Part shown: one piece after another, positions 23,928 through 31,787 of the stretch
Layout: each line of letters opens with the position of its first letter
Position numbering within the stretch: the stretch's first letter is position 1
Assembly: GCA_964635965.1 (NCBI GenBank)
Contig: CAZWQX010000015.1
Coordinates: 1-41,638 of the forward strand
Reading direction: 5' to 3'
DNA length: 41,638 bases
Origin: JAKVAV01 sp964635965
GTDB taxonomy: Bacteria > Bacteroidota > Bacteroidia > Flavobacteriales_D > Cryomorphaceae
Translations under genes and position numbers: made by a program
The notes under the pieces: generated by a model
What the model saw: only the letters and a program-made list of their open reading frames with translations
Databases searched by the model: none
Told to the model about the DNA's origin: nothing

Positions 23928-23956
23928 TTGTTAACTGAAAAAGACGACTACATTTG
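23928..23956 (+). promoter_or_regulatory. Promoter of the coiled-coil membrane protein gene
   Basis: TTG at 23928-23930 and TACATTTG at 23949-23956 (exact -7), 18 bp apart. The in-frame TTG at 23954 lies inside the -7 element, so translation must begin at ATG 23990. Confidence 0.65.
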
Positions 23957-23989
23957 TCTGGTTCTACCGAAGAAAATAAGCTACTACAA

Positions 23990-24607
23990 ATGACTACACG
24001 CTTCCACTATATAATATGCGCGCTGGCTCTGTGTTTAACAATATTTGCCTCTGCCCAGGAAACGGAAACACAAGAGGATAATTCTCTAAAACAACAATAC
24101 CAAACGCTAAAAAAGGAGTCGAACAACTACCAGATTTACAAGGTTGTTAAAGTTGCATCGATGGATGCGTTTTGGAATTCAGTTTCAGATACATTGGAGA
24201 CATCTAGAGAAAAGATCAAATCGCTCAATTCGGAAGTAAAAACACTGAATACGACGGTTACGACTTTGGAAACAGGCATTGCTGAAAGAGATACGAGTTT
24301 GGCCAATCAAGAATACATGATTGAACACATGAGCTTCATGGGAGTAGATATGACAAAAACGGGTTACTCTACCTTCACTTGGTCAATTATTCTTGTTCTT
24401 ATTATTGGTATAGCCGTTATCTATTTCCGTTTTCAATCAGCCAATAAAGTGACTAAGAGCACGCGATCGGAATTCGGTTTACTTCAAGAAGAATTTGAGG
24501 AGCACAAAAAGAAGACCCGAGAAAAAGAGACTAAGTTGAAAAGGGATCTTCAAACTGAAATCAATCGCGTTGAAGAACTGAAGGGAAAGTTGGGAACGAG
24601 CAGCTGA
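23990..24607 (+). CDS. Coiled-coil membrane protein, exported N-terminus
   Basis: A 205-residue protein with a signal peptide (RFHYIICALALCLTIFASAQ), a conserved-looking stretch KKESNNYQIYKVVKVASMDAFW, a coiled coil (about residues 70-105, heptad-like LNSEVKTLNTTVTTLETG), one transmembrane helix (STFTWSIILVLIIGIAVIYF) and a second, highly charged coiled coil at the C-terminus (EEFEEHKKKTREKETKLKRDLQ). So a periplasmic rod, a membrane span and a cytoplasmic rod. Similar flavobacterial proteins are, as I recall, sometimes mislabelled as a tRNA methyltransferase; nothing here supports that. The stop abuts the stop of the Lrp gene with no gap. Confidence 0.7.
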   Translation: MTTRFHYIICALALCLTIFASAQETETQEDNSLKQQYQTLKKESNNYQIYKVVKVASMDAFWNSVSDTLETSREKIKSLNSEVKTLNTTVTTLETGIAERDTSLANQEYMIEHMSFMGVDMTKTGYSTFTWSIILVLIIGIAVIYFRFQSANKVTKSTRSEFGLLQEEFEEHKKKTREKETKLKRDLQTEINRVEELKGKLGTSS

Positions 24608-25096
24608 TTATAAGTCAACTTTCATTTCTTCGATAATCGATTTGAGAAGTCTTTTATTATCGTTCAGGCGCTCTTCAAGCATTATCATCGTTTCAGTCCC
24701 CTTAACTCCTTCGATTGCTTGCATTCTAAATAACACATCTTTTGCATGCAGCGTGTCTTTGCATCGGAGTTTGCAGAAGATGCTGTAGGTTCCTGCTGCC
24801 AGATCTGCAACCGTAACTTCGGGTAAAGCATTTAACTCATCGATAATCTTCATAGCACTGTGCCCAGTCTGGACAAAGATTCCGACATACACTGTAAGAG
24901 TGTAACCGAATTTGTGGTAGTTAATGGAAAGTGAATAACCGTTGATTATCCCCGCCTTCTCGAGTTTCTTAACCCTTTGATGCACGGTTCCTGTAGATAC
25001 AATTAATTCTTTGGCGATTTCCGTAAATGGTTTACGAGCGTTATCGATTAATTTCAAGATAATCTCACAGTCTATCTGGTCGATTTTTTTTGCCAT
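24608..25096 (-). CDS. Lrp/AsnC family transcriptional regulator
   Basis: A 162-residue regulator. An N-terminal winged helix (IDCEIILKLIDNARKPFTEIAKELIVSTGTVHQRVKKLEKAGII) is followed by the ligand-binding RAM/ACT-like domain (GYTLTVYVGIFVQTG, ELNALPEVTVADLAAGTYSIFCKLRCKD). Such proteins form dimers to octamers that wrap DNA and respond to amino acids or related metabolites. The target is unknown, but it is divergent from the 66-aa gene, and a GATAG/CTATC palindrome covers its own -7 element, suggesting autoregulation. Confidence 0.93.
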   Translation of the reverse strand: MAKKIDQIDCEIILKLIDNARKPFTEIAKELIVSTGTVHQRVKKLEKAGIINGYSLSINYHKFGYTLTVYVGIFVQTGHSAMKIIDELNALPEVTVADLAAGTYSIFCKLRCKDTLHAKDVLFRMQAIEGVKGTETMIMLEERLNDNKRLLKSIIEEMKVDL

Positions 25097-25121
25097 TATT
25101 CTACAACTTTTTCATCCTAGA

Positions 25122-25136
25122 GATAGCAAAACTATC
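25122..25136 (-). promoter_or_regulatory. Lrp-family gene promoter with overlapping 15-bp palindrome
   Basis: TAGTTTTG on the minus strand (25127-25134) is an exact -7 element for the Lrp-family gene (ATG 25096). It is enclosed by GATAG (25122-25126) and CTATC (25132-25136) with 5 bp between, a 15-bp dyad of the size bound by Lrp/AsnC dimers. Autorepression is inferred from position only. Confidence 0.4.
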
Positions 25137-25160
25137 AAATATTTAATTTTTAATGCCCCC

Positions 25161-25232
25161 ATGAGAAAATACTTCTTCCACGGCGCAGGACGACTCTATC
25201 TTAGTGATCCCAAATTAATTTTAGCAGCATGA
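25161..25232 (+). CDS. Possible 23-codon leader ORF overlapping the next start
   Basis: ATG 25161 opens a 23-residue frame (MRKYFFHGAGRLYLSDPKLI, then three more residues) whose TGA overlaps the ATG of the 66-aa gene as ATGA. A -7-like TAATTTTT (25144-25151) lies 9 bp before it, so the mRNA would have almost no leader. Coupled translation of the next gene is suggested. The short length means it could be chance; no family is recognised. Confidence 0.3.
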   Translation: MRKYFFHGAGRLYLSDPKLILAA

Positions 25233-25429
25233 AACTAGTAGAGGTCATTAATAATCAGAGAAGCATCGTTGAACTATACTTGAGCGAAGATGGCTCAGAG
25301 ATCGTTGAGAGAAAATGCCTTACAGAAAATCGATGTAAGGAATACAAGTATAGCTTAGACCAATACTTCAATAAGTCAGGTGTAAGCAGAGAATTGAAGA
25401 ATAAAATTGCAGTGGCCATGGCTAACTAA
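25229..25429 (+). CDS. Small (66-aa) protein of unknown function
   Basis: A soluble 66-residue protein, MKLVEVINNQRSIVELYLSE at the start, with an alternating strand pattern, two cysteines (KCLTENRCKEY) and a helical end (SRELKNKIAVAMAN). It looks like a beta-beta-alpha mini-domain; no family is recognised. Its ATG overlaps the stop of a 23-codon upstream frame (ATGA). A strong terminator follows 70 bp downstream. It is divergent from the Lrp gene, so it may be under that regulator's control; this is inference. Confidence 0.6.
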   Translation: MKLVEVINNQRSIVELYLSEDGSEIVERKCLTENRCKEYKYSLDQYFNKSGVSRELKNKIAVAMAN

Positions 25430-25498
25430 ACCGCCTCGAGGTTTTTGTTAGTTCAAACTACTTTGTTAGGGCCCGAATAGGGTTCGAGTTGATGGTTG

Positions 25499-25526
25499 AA
25501 GGGAGCAGTGATGCTCCCTTTTTTTT
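25499..25526 (+). terminator. Strong intrinsic terminator before the marC-like gene
   Basis: A 9-bp stem (25499-25507 with 25512-25520, AAGGGAGCA/TGCTCCCTT) with a GTGA tetraloop, followed by a T-run to 25526. It separates the 66-aa gene from the MarC gene. Confidence 0.9.
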
Positions 25527-25557
25527 GTGCACAAAACTTGCCAATATATTACCTTTG
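25524..25557 (+). promoter_or_regulatory. Promoter of the MarC-family gene
   Basis: TTTG at 25524-25527, at the end of the terminator T-run, and an exact -7 TACCTTTG at 25550-25557, 22 bp apart, slightly longer than the usual 19-21. ATG 25580 is 23 bp past the -7. Confidence 0.6.
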
Positions 25558-25579
25558 CGGCCTCAAAATCAGAGGTCTC

Positions 25580-26227
25580 ATGGAAAGTATCTATGGAACA
25601 GCACTTATTGCTTTTACATCTTTCTTCACATTAATCAATCCACTCGGAACAATGCCTGTTTTCATGACGATGACTGCAGGTCTAGATAAACAAGGTAGAA
25701 AGCAAACTGCCACCAAAGCAGTATTAGTTGCTTTCGGTGCACTGGTATTTTTTGCACTCACAGGTCAACTGCTTTTTTCATTTTTCGGAATATCAGTTGA
25801 TAGCTTTCGAATGGTAGGAGGAATTATATTCTTTATGATGGGATATGATATGCTTCAGGCAAGACTCTCCACGGTAAAAATCAGGGATGCCGATAAGAAA
25901 TCATATGTCTCAGATATTTCAGTTACTCCTCTTGGTATTCCGATGATCTGCGGCCCAGGGTCAATTACCAATATCATCGTCTTAATGGAGGATGCTCAGT
26001 CTACTGCCCAGCAAATCACCCTTATCGTTACGGTGGTTGCCGTTCTCTTTTTGACCCTGTTGATTCTCGTAGGATCTTCGAAAATAACCGAGAGACTGGG
26101 TGAAACAGGAAATAAGGTATTAATGAGAATAATGGGATTAATTGTAATGGTGATTGCAATTGAATTCTTCTTTAGCGGCTTGAGACCGATCTTGATACGA
26201 ATTCTTCAGGAAGCTGCCGTAGCTTAG
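25580..26227 (+). CDS. MarC family integral membrane protein
   Basis: A 215-residue inner-membrane protein with six predicted helices. It shows the MarC/YchE signature: FFTLINPLGTMPVFMTMT in the first helix region and the second-half repeat VTPLGIPMICGPGSITNII. The two halves are related and presumably inverted. Despite the name, MarC proteins are not shown to act in antibiotic resistance; the transported substrate is unknown. ATG 25580 follows a promoter; the in-frame upstream start at 25496 lies in the terminator and is rejected. The stop overlaps the convergent LytTR gene by 4 bp. Confidence 0.92.
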   Translation: MESIYGTALIAFTSFFTLINPLGTMPVFMTMTAGLDKQGRKQTATKAVLVAFGALVFFALTGQLLFSFFGISVDSFRMVGGIIFFMMGYDMLQARLSTVKIRDADKKSYVSDISVTPLGIPMICGPGSITNIIVLMEDAQSTAQQITLIVTVVAVLFLTLLILVGSSKITERLGETGNKVLMRIMGLIVMVIAIEFFFSGLRPILIRILQEAAVA

Positions 26228-26985
26228 CGATCAAGCCAAGACTTAAACTCTCGGGTTTTTTCTCGGCTCAGAACAATGTCCTGGTCTTCCCATCCTTTCA
26301 GCTTAATCTTTATTCGGCTGTTGGAATAACTGAGCATTTCATTTATGGCCTCAAATCGGGACATGTATTTACGATTTAGCCTGAAAAAAATCTTGGGATC
26401 CATCAATCCTTCTAATTGCTCGAGGGTGTAATCCACCAGATAGTTTTTTCCTGAAATACTTCTCAAATAGGTCCCCTTGTTTTCGCTGTAAGCAAATGCA
26501 ACATCCGAAGTATCCAAAGCTTGAAGTCGATCGCCAATACGTGTGACAAATCTGGACTTATATCGATTCTCATAATCTCCCTTGATCTGAGAAGGCCATA
26601 ACTCCCCAAACTTCAGTGCAGGATGATTTAAAAATCGCCGGTTGAATTTTTTAATGGCCCTTTCCAGCTCTTCTTCTTCAATGGGTTTGAGCAGATAATC
26701 AATCGAATTAAGCTTAAAAGCCCTAATCGCATATTGATCATATGCGGTGGTAAATATTATAGGAAAATTGATTGGGTGTTGTTCCCCAATCTCAAAACTC
26801 AACCCGTCGGCTAAATGAATATCGAAAAAGGCCAAGTCGGGAACCGGGTTATCCTTTAACCACGATACTGCTTCTTCAATAGACTCTAATGGACCGTGAA
26901 TGAACGCCTCAGGACTTAACTTGGCGATAATCCTTTTGAGCCTTTTCGCAGCTTGCTCCTCATCTTCAACTATAAGATAATTCAT
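26224..26985 (-). CDS. LytTR-type response regulator
   Basis: A 253-residue regulator. A receiver domain (residues 1-120: acidic pocket EDEE at 7-10, phosphoacceptor Asp55 in FFDIHLADG, conserved Thr and Lys in IIFTTAYDQYA and DYLLKP) is followed by a LytTR DNA-binding domain (about 150-250, with DVAFAYSENKGTYL and RLNRKYMSRFEAI). Partner of the histidine kinase just upstream; their genes overlap by 4 bp (ATGA), so they form one two-component system. Confidence 0.95.
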   Translation of the reverse strand: MNYLIVEDEEQAAKRLKRIIAKLSPEAFIHGPLESIEEAVSWLKDNPVPDLAFFDIHLADGLSFEIGEQHPINFPIIFTTAYDQYAIRAFKLNSIDYLLKPIEEEELERAIKKFNRRFLNHPALKFGELWPSQIKGDYENRYKSRFVTRIGDRLQALDTSDVAFAYSENKGTYLRSISGKNYLVDYTLEQLEGLMDPKIFFRLNRKYMSRFEAINEMLSYSNSRIKIKLKGWEDQDIVLSREKTREFKSWLDR

Positions 26986-28040
26986 TTGAGCGGAGATTTA
27001 TTTAAGAGTGGAACCTCAACAAGAAATTTATCCTCGGTTTCTGAAACTACTACCTCCTTATTAGTCAAGTACTTGTATCGCTGATGGATATTGGTTAATC
27101 CGATGCCGCTTTCAGGCGTGTGACTTTCTCTTTTTTGAAGGTTATTTTCTACCACAAGGTTCTCACCATCAGCGTAAATTCTCAAAACCAAAGGATTACT
27201 TCTTGTAGCGATGTTATGCTTGATGGCATTTTCAAGAAGGAGCTGCAAAGTCAACGGAGGAATGGTATAACGGTTTTCATCTTTGACTTCAATCTCATAG
27301 GCCAGCTTCTCTCCAAACCGTAGTTTCTGTAGCTCCAAGAAATTCCCGGCGAATGCCAATTCTTTCTCAAGATCAACAACTTCCTCATATTGAACGTCCA
27401 AAACATACCGATAAATCTTCGACAACTTCTCGATAAAAGCATTTGCTTGATCAGCGTCTTCATAAACCAAGTTGCTTAATACATTTAATGAGTTGAAAAG
27501 AAAGTGAGGATTGAGCTGGTCTTTCAGACTTTGGTACTGGCCTGCCAATCTTTCTGATCGCATTTGTTCTGCCTCAATTGCGGCTTGCCTCCATTCCAGT
27601 AGAAAACTCCTGCTGGTAAAAAATACAGTGATTCCAAGCGCGATCAAAATTGGAAGCTTAGTTGAGCGTGTAATTTCATACCAATCAATAGTTTCAATAG
27701 TGAACACGTCCCAAACAAAGACCGTAAATATGGTCGCTAGACAAAAGCTAACGATAAAGGAATAGGTAGTGACCGTTATAAGGTCAAATATCAATCTGTT
27801 AAGCGGTGCATCCAGCCACGGGAAGTGTTCGTCTGCCTTTCTGATAATCTCACTGATTCCACCACTTAGAAAACAAGTCATTAAATAGGAATAGAGAAAA
27901 TCATCCCAATTTGATTTGAATAATTCAAAATCAGTGTAGCACTGAGGGCAGAGAAAAAGGAAGATGACTACGTTGATAAGAAAACAGAAAATCAGAAACC
28001 TCCCGATTTTATTTGCCGAGTGTATTTCCGTTCGAGTCAT
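26982..28040 (-). CDS. LytS/YehU-type sensor histidine kinase
   Basis: About 352 residues. There are four predicted membrane helices in the N-terminal half (FLIFCFLINVVIFLFL ... LMTCFLSGG ... TVTTYSFIVSFCLATIFTVFV ... LPILIALGITVFF), then a short helix and the His_kinase domain with LNPHFLFNSLNVL (phosphorylated His) and LLLENAIKHN (N box). A GIGLTNIHQRY G-box near the end binds ATP. A CPQC motif follows the first membrane helix. ATG choices are 28079, 28064 and 28040; the last is preferred since it just precedes the first helix. It is upstream of its LytTR regulator and downstream of a terminator. Confidence 0.88.
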   Translation of the reverse strand: MTRTEIHSANKIGRFLIFCFLINVVIFLFLCPQCYTDFELFKSNWDDFLYSYLMTCFLSGGISEIIRKADEHFPWLDAPLNRLIFDLITVTTYSFIVSFCLATIFTVFVWDVFTIETIDWYEITRSTKLPILIALGITVFFTSRSFLLEWRQAAIEAEQMRSERLAGQYQSLKDQLNPHFLFNSLNVLSNLVYEDADQANAFIEKLSKIYRYVLDVQYEEVVDLEKELAFAGNFLELQKLRFGEKLAYEIEVKDENRYTIPPLTLQLLLENAIKHNIATRSNPLVLRIYADGENLVVENNLQKRESHTPESGIGLTNIHQRYKYLTNKEVVVSETEDKFLVEVPLLNKSPLK

Positions 28041-28083
28041 CGTCACTAATTTAAGGTTGTTCATTACAAATGCTACCATAAAT

Positions 28084-28120
28084 GAAAAAATGCGGGTCAA
28101 CAGTCCTCCCGTTAACCCGC
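28084..28120 (-). terminator. Intrinsic terminator between the TPR protein and the kinase genes
   Basis: A 10-bp stem with one G-U pair (28092-28101 with 28111-28120, GCGGGTCAAC/GTTAACCCGC), a 9-nt loop, and ATTTTTTC on the minus strand. It separates the TonB-receptor/TPR transcript from the kinase-regulator pair and excludes the TTG at 28100 as the kinase start. Confidence 0.85.
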
Positions 28121-28127
28121 TTTCCGT

Positions 28128-28775
28128 TTAGTTTGCGTTACAACTTGATAGAATCTCGTTGGCTGAATGCATGCCCCATTTAGGCTCAAAGCCTTCTGTG
28201 TCAGGGGTAGTTTCCAATACCTCTTTCCCTTTTTGGGCGAGATCACACGCTCTCACAGGTTCTGTCCCCATAAACTGTGCTGTCCCTAATTCCATTTGAG
28301 CCATCATAATCATTGCTCTTGGATTCTCGGGATTTATTGCCAAAGCTTTTCCGAAACTTTGCATAATGATCGGTGAATAGGATTGCCCTCTATTCATTGG
28401 ATCTACCGTCATTTTGGCCATTAAACCGTATCCGTTCAACACTTCAACTTCATCATTTCCCGGATTAATCTCCTCGGCTTTTTTTACCAATGCCAAAGCT
28501 CGATCGATTATTTCATCTCTACTGGCCGGATCCTTCAATGTCCAGTTGTAGTTCAATAGATTAAGAGCTGCATAATACGATGGTAAGTATTCATCCGTAG
28601 CCTTTTGTGCAATTCGTTCGAATGTGTTCGAAGCGGCAAGCATTGCTTCGGGAGTTTGAGCTGATTCCATCTCAGCCATTGCCTTATTCATCGCCTTTTC
28701 ATAAGCGCTATTCTGAGCGTGACAGATAGAAATGCTGAAGAAAAGAACGATTAGGCTTGTAATTAGCGTTTTCAT
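28128..28775 (-). CDS. Exported TPR-like protein of a TonB-receptor locus
   Basis: A 215-residue periplasmic protein with a signal peptide (MKTLITSLIVLFFSISICHAQ) and TPR-type helix pairs (EAMLAASNTFERIAQKATDEYLPSYYAALNLL, ALVKKAEEINPGNDEVEVLNGYG, QSFGKALAINPENPRAMIMMAQM). It ends with KWGMHSANEILSSC, the final Cys paired perhaps with the one in VRACDLAQ. It is 19 bp downstream of the TonB-dependent receptor and transcribed with it. A role in receptor assembly or substrate handling is suggested by context alone. Confidence 0.8.
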   Translation of the reverse strand: MKTLITSLIVLFFSISICHAQNSAYEKAMNKAMAEMESAQTPEAMLAASNTFERIAQKATDEYLPSYYAALNLLNYNWTLKDPASRDEIIDRALALVKKAEEINPGNDEVEVLNGYGLMAKMTVDPMNRGQSYSPIIMQSFGKALAINPENPRAMIMMAQMELGTAQFMGTEPVRACDLAQKGKEVLETTPDTEGFEPKWGMHSANEILSSCNAN

Positions 28776-28794
28776 AGTGTTTGTTTTTTTTGAT

Positions 28795-30918
28795 TTATAA
28801 GTTGTTCAATTGATTTGCTGATTTATCTGATGATATGGTCCAGAATACTCCGATAAAAGCGAAGAATGGAGCGGTTTGTCTGATTGGTGCCCTATCATAA
28901 AACCCATTCGAATCGGGAGTATTAGCATATTGGTAGCCAAATACATTGTCGCGACCTAGTACATTGCTAACAGATGCATGGATAATTAGATTCTGACGGT
29001 ACAAGTAGCTCCAATTGAGAGAAAGTGATGCGAAATCAGGAGAAAACGATTCCATCTCACCAGGTCTGTTCGGACTGTCATAGGGCATCCCGCTGTTCCA
29101 TGCGAATGTTCCTCCAACTTGTGATTTTAAATCACCAATCCAATACTTCACAACCGCGCTGAAATTGTGAACCGGAGCAAAACTCGGCCTCACCTGACTT
29201 TCAAATGAGCCAAATCGGCGTTTGCTATCTACATAACTGTAGGTTACCCAGAAGTCGGCATTTTTGAGCAAAGATCGCTCTCGATAAAATAGGTCAAACC
29301 CTCTGGCATATCCCTCGCCTGTGGAAAGGAATTCTCCCCTTTCATTAACTCCTAGGTTCTGATAGTCTTTGTAATATACTTCAGCTCTGATTGTACGTTT
29401 TTGATTAGCATGCTGGTAACTCAGCTGGAGATGATCGGCCTGAGAAGGTGAGATACCCGGCTCAACCACCCTCAAAGTATTGTACTGAGGTTGGCTGAAC
29501 TGACCCGCTGCCAGAGAGATGGTTCCTTCCTCATAGGGTCGAAATGCCGCTGCAATTCGTGGTTCGAGACGACTTGTCTTACTCTCTGTGAAATGCGAAC
29601 CACGTACACCTACTCTTACGGTCCATCTTGTGCTCAAATACCACTCTGATTCCAACCAACCTGAACTGCGGAAGTCGTCGAAACCTCTCTCCCAACCTCT
29701 TACTTCATCTTTTTCAAGGTAATCAGTGGCGAAGACCTCCGCTCCCATCTTTAACTTAAATGATTCAGAGAAATAGTGAGTAGCCTTTTGTTTGATATGG
29801 AAAAGTCTGTTCTCCTGAGTAAACTGAGCAGTATCAAGATTGAACCTGTCTACATTTCCACTGTACGATGCGCCTCCTTCGAATAACCAATTTTTGTCGG
29901 TTGGAAGTTCATACGTCGCATTCGCGAAAACAAAATCATTTTGAATATCAAAAAGGTATCCTCTGTCCTCAGAACCAACTTCTTTTTGCCATAAAGCCAT
30001 CTCACCCCTTGATCCCATCAAGAACCCTTTGATAATCCCGTCCTTTCCCAGGTCGTGACGGTAAACCAACTGACCATCGATACCTTTCGGCGCTTTTTCC
30101 CAGTCGAAATTCTGTTCAACCAAATTCTGATAAGGGCCTAAATCAAAATAAGCTGCCTCGGCGGTTACCGATTGCTTCTCTCCCACGAAAGTGGATGAAA
30201 CGCTACCCCCAACACTCATAAAAGAAAGATCAGTCTGATTTCGAACGGGACGATCAACCGTTTCAAGTGAAAGGACTGAAGAAAGAGCATCACCAAATTC
30301 AGCAGAGTATCCACCTGTACTGAAAAATGTGCCCTTGAATAACATAGGACTGAATCGATTTCTTGTAGGGACGTTTCCCGCGGTAGTTCCGTAGGCATTT
30401 CCAACCCTCAACCCATCGAAGAAAATTCCAACTTCAGTAGCATCTCCACCACGTACGAATAATCTCCCATCGTTACCTACTGTGGTAGTTCCGGGAAGTG
30501 TTGCTAAAGCACCGGTAATGTCACCCAAAGATCCTGCCGTGGTAACAATATCCAGAGGCTTCATCACGACTGACTTGGACTTTTCAGTCACTTCAATTGA
30601 GCCCGCTGTAATTGAAACTGCAGTAAGTTCATTTACCTGAGCCTTCAAGTGAAATGATAGTTCTTCAGTTTTCGTCAGCAAAATCTCCTCGGATTCAAAA
30701 CCAACAGCTGATAGCTTCAAAATCAACGTATCACTTTCATCGGTGGTGAAGGAAAATGTTCCATCAACCGCAGTGGAGGCTCCATCAAAGCTGTCTTTAA
30801 TCCAAACATTTACTCCGGGGATTGACTCATTTTTCTGATCGAAAACGGTACCCGAAACTTGCACTTGGCCAAAAAGCGGTCCTGCAATTAAAATCAATAT
30901 GAAGGTTAGTAGTCGCAT
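28795..30918 (-). CDS. TonB-dependent outer-membrane receptor
   Basis: A 707-residue outer-membrane receptor. After the signal peptide (MRLLTFILILIAGPLFGQ) comes a carboxypeptidase-regulatory-like domain (residues about 19-105, VSGTVFDQKNESIPGVNVWIKD). Next is a TonB plug (about 115-230, with DITGALATLPGTTTVGNDGRLFVRGGDATEVGIFFDGLRV) and a beta barrel of alternating strands, ending in YANTPDSNGFYDRAPIRQ and a final strand. The substrate is unknown; the plug sequence resembles receptors for siderophores or small organic compounds, not SusC. First gene of an operon with the TPR protein; the LytS/LytTR pair lies downstream and may sense the same signal. Confidence 0.92.
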   Translation of the reverse strand: MRLLTFILILIAGPLFGQVQVSGTVFDQKNESIPGVNVWIKDSFDGASTAVDGTFSFTTDESDTLILKLSAVGFESEEILLTKTEELSFHLKAQVNELTAVSITAGSIEVTEKSKSVVMKPLDIVTTAGSLGDITGALATLPGTTTVGNDGRLFVRGGDATEVGIFFDGLRVGNAYGTTAGNVPTRNRFSPMLFKGTFFSTGGYSAEFGDALSSVLSLETVDRPVRNQTDLSFMSVGGSVSSTFVGEKQSVTAEAAYFDLGPYQNLVEQNFDWEKAPKGIDGQLVYRHDLGKDGIIKGFLMGSRGEMALWQKEVGSEDRGYLFDIQNDFVFANATYELPTDKNWLFEGGASYSGNVDRFNLDTAQFTQENRLFHIKQKATHYFSESFKLKMGAEVFATDYLEKDEVRGWERGFDDFRSSGWLESEWYLSTRWTVRVGVRGSHFTESKTSRLEPRIAAAFRPYEEGTISLAAGQFSQPQYNTLRVVEPGISPSQADHLQLSYQHANQKRTIRAEVYYKDYQNLGVNERGEFLSTGEGYARGFDLFYRERSLLKNADFWVTYSYVDSKRRFGSFESQVRPSFAPVHNFSAVVKYWIGDLKSQVGGTFAWNSGMPYDSPNRPGEMESFSPDFASLSLNWSYLYRQNLIIHASVSNVLGRDNVFGYQYANTPDSNGFYDRAPIRQTAPFFAFIGVFWTISSDKSANQLNNL

Positions 30919-31081
30919 TTGGTGTTGTTCCTTGTTTGCGACTCAAAATTGGATCGATTCGAATACTATTAAAATTAAGACTTACTGAATCGACGTATTT
31001 GATGGATGAACCTACATGTTTGCTAAATGCTGTTCATCTTAACAGAAGTTTTCTGACCACAAGAAGACCAAATCAACCGTA

Positions 31082-31705
31082 TCAACTTTTAAGACTCTCC
31101 TTTGCATTTCTGATTTTTTCAGCTACTACTTTCCTGAATCGAATATGTTTCTTGGTGGAATATGCTTCCATTCCCAGACGGGCTAGTACGATTATTACAA
31201 TCGGGAGACGTACATCAATCAAATAGGTCCATGAAAAAAAAATCCCAACCATTACTACGCCTGCAACGGTTAATGTTTGTGTGACGAACTCTCTTTCGAG
31301 GAAATTCAGTTGATTGACCAATCTCATTTGGCGAATCTCAATTATTGAGGCAATCATTACTGAGAAAAAAGTGAATGATATAGGAACTATCTGATCCAGG
31401 TAAGGCTTTAAATAATTAGGTTCATTTCCCCTCTGATGGGGTATCTCTTCCAGAAATACGCCTAAATAAAAAGTAGCCACCCCGAACATGGTGACTAAAA
31501 CTCCTCCACCCAGGATATTTAAAAGGTGGGCATAGTAGTTACCATCTTTCTTGATATTGTAAACTGTAAAAACCAATAGAATTGCCAAAAACTCTGCGAA
31601 TAAATATGATATCATCAAGTAAGTAAGTGGTCGGGTGCCAAGCAGAAAACCCAACTGGCCGAAATAAACAAGAAAGATTATTCGATTTTTAGATAATAAA
31701 TTCAC
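31082..31705 (-). CDS. Multi-span membrane protein of unknown function
   Basis: About 207 residues with six or seven hydrophobic segments (IIFLVYFGQLGFLL, PLTYLMISYLFAEFLAILLVFTVYNI, ILGGGVLVTMFGVATFYLGVFL, IVPISFTFFSVMIASII, TVAGVVMVGIFFSWTYLI, LPIVIIVLARLGM) and a basic, helical C-terminal tail (STKKHIRFRKVVAEKIRNAKESLKS). I recognise no family. No ATG suits: a GTG at 31705 (NLLSKNR) or at 31741 must be used; 31705 lies just downstream of a -7-like TATATTTTC. Divergent from the helicase gene. Confidence 0.6.
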   Translation of the reverse strand: MNLLSKNRIIFLVYFGQLGFLLGTRPLTYLMISYLFAEFLAILLVFTVYNIKKDGNYYAHLLNILGGGVLVTMFGVATFYLGVFLEEIPHQRGNEPNYLKPYLDQIVPISFTFFSVMIASIIEIRQMRLVNQLNFLEREFVTQTLTVAGVVMVGIFFSWTYLIDVRLPIVIIVLARLGMEAYSTKKHIRFRKVVAEKIRNAKESLKS

Positions 31706-31787
31706 CTCTCGAAAATATAAGCAGACTTTATCACCCGGCACCTGCCTAAAGTAAAATCGGTAAATTCAAGCTCCATTGTTTGAATAG

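Noticed and set aside
23990..24607. tRNA (guanine-N1)-methyltransferase
   Set aside because: A label sometimes given to similar proteins, but there is a signal peptide, a membrane helix and coiled coils, and no methyltransferase (SPOUT) motif.
25466..25492. GGGTTCGAGTT looks like a tRNA T-loop
   Set aside because: The flanking bases do not form a 5-bp T-stem, and no acceptor, D or anticodon arms can be found around it.
28041..28100. Longer kinase start at the TTG at 28100
   Set aside because: It lies in the stem of the terminator that ends the upstream transcript.
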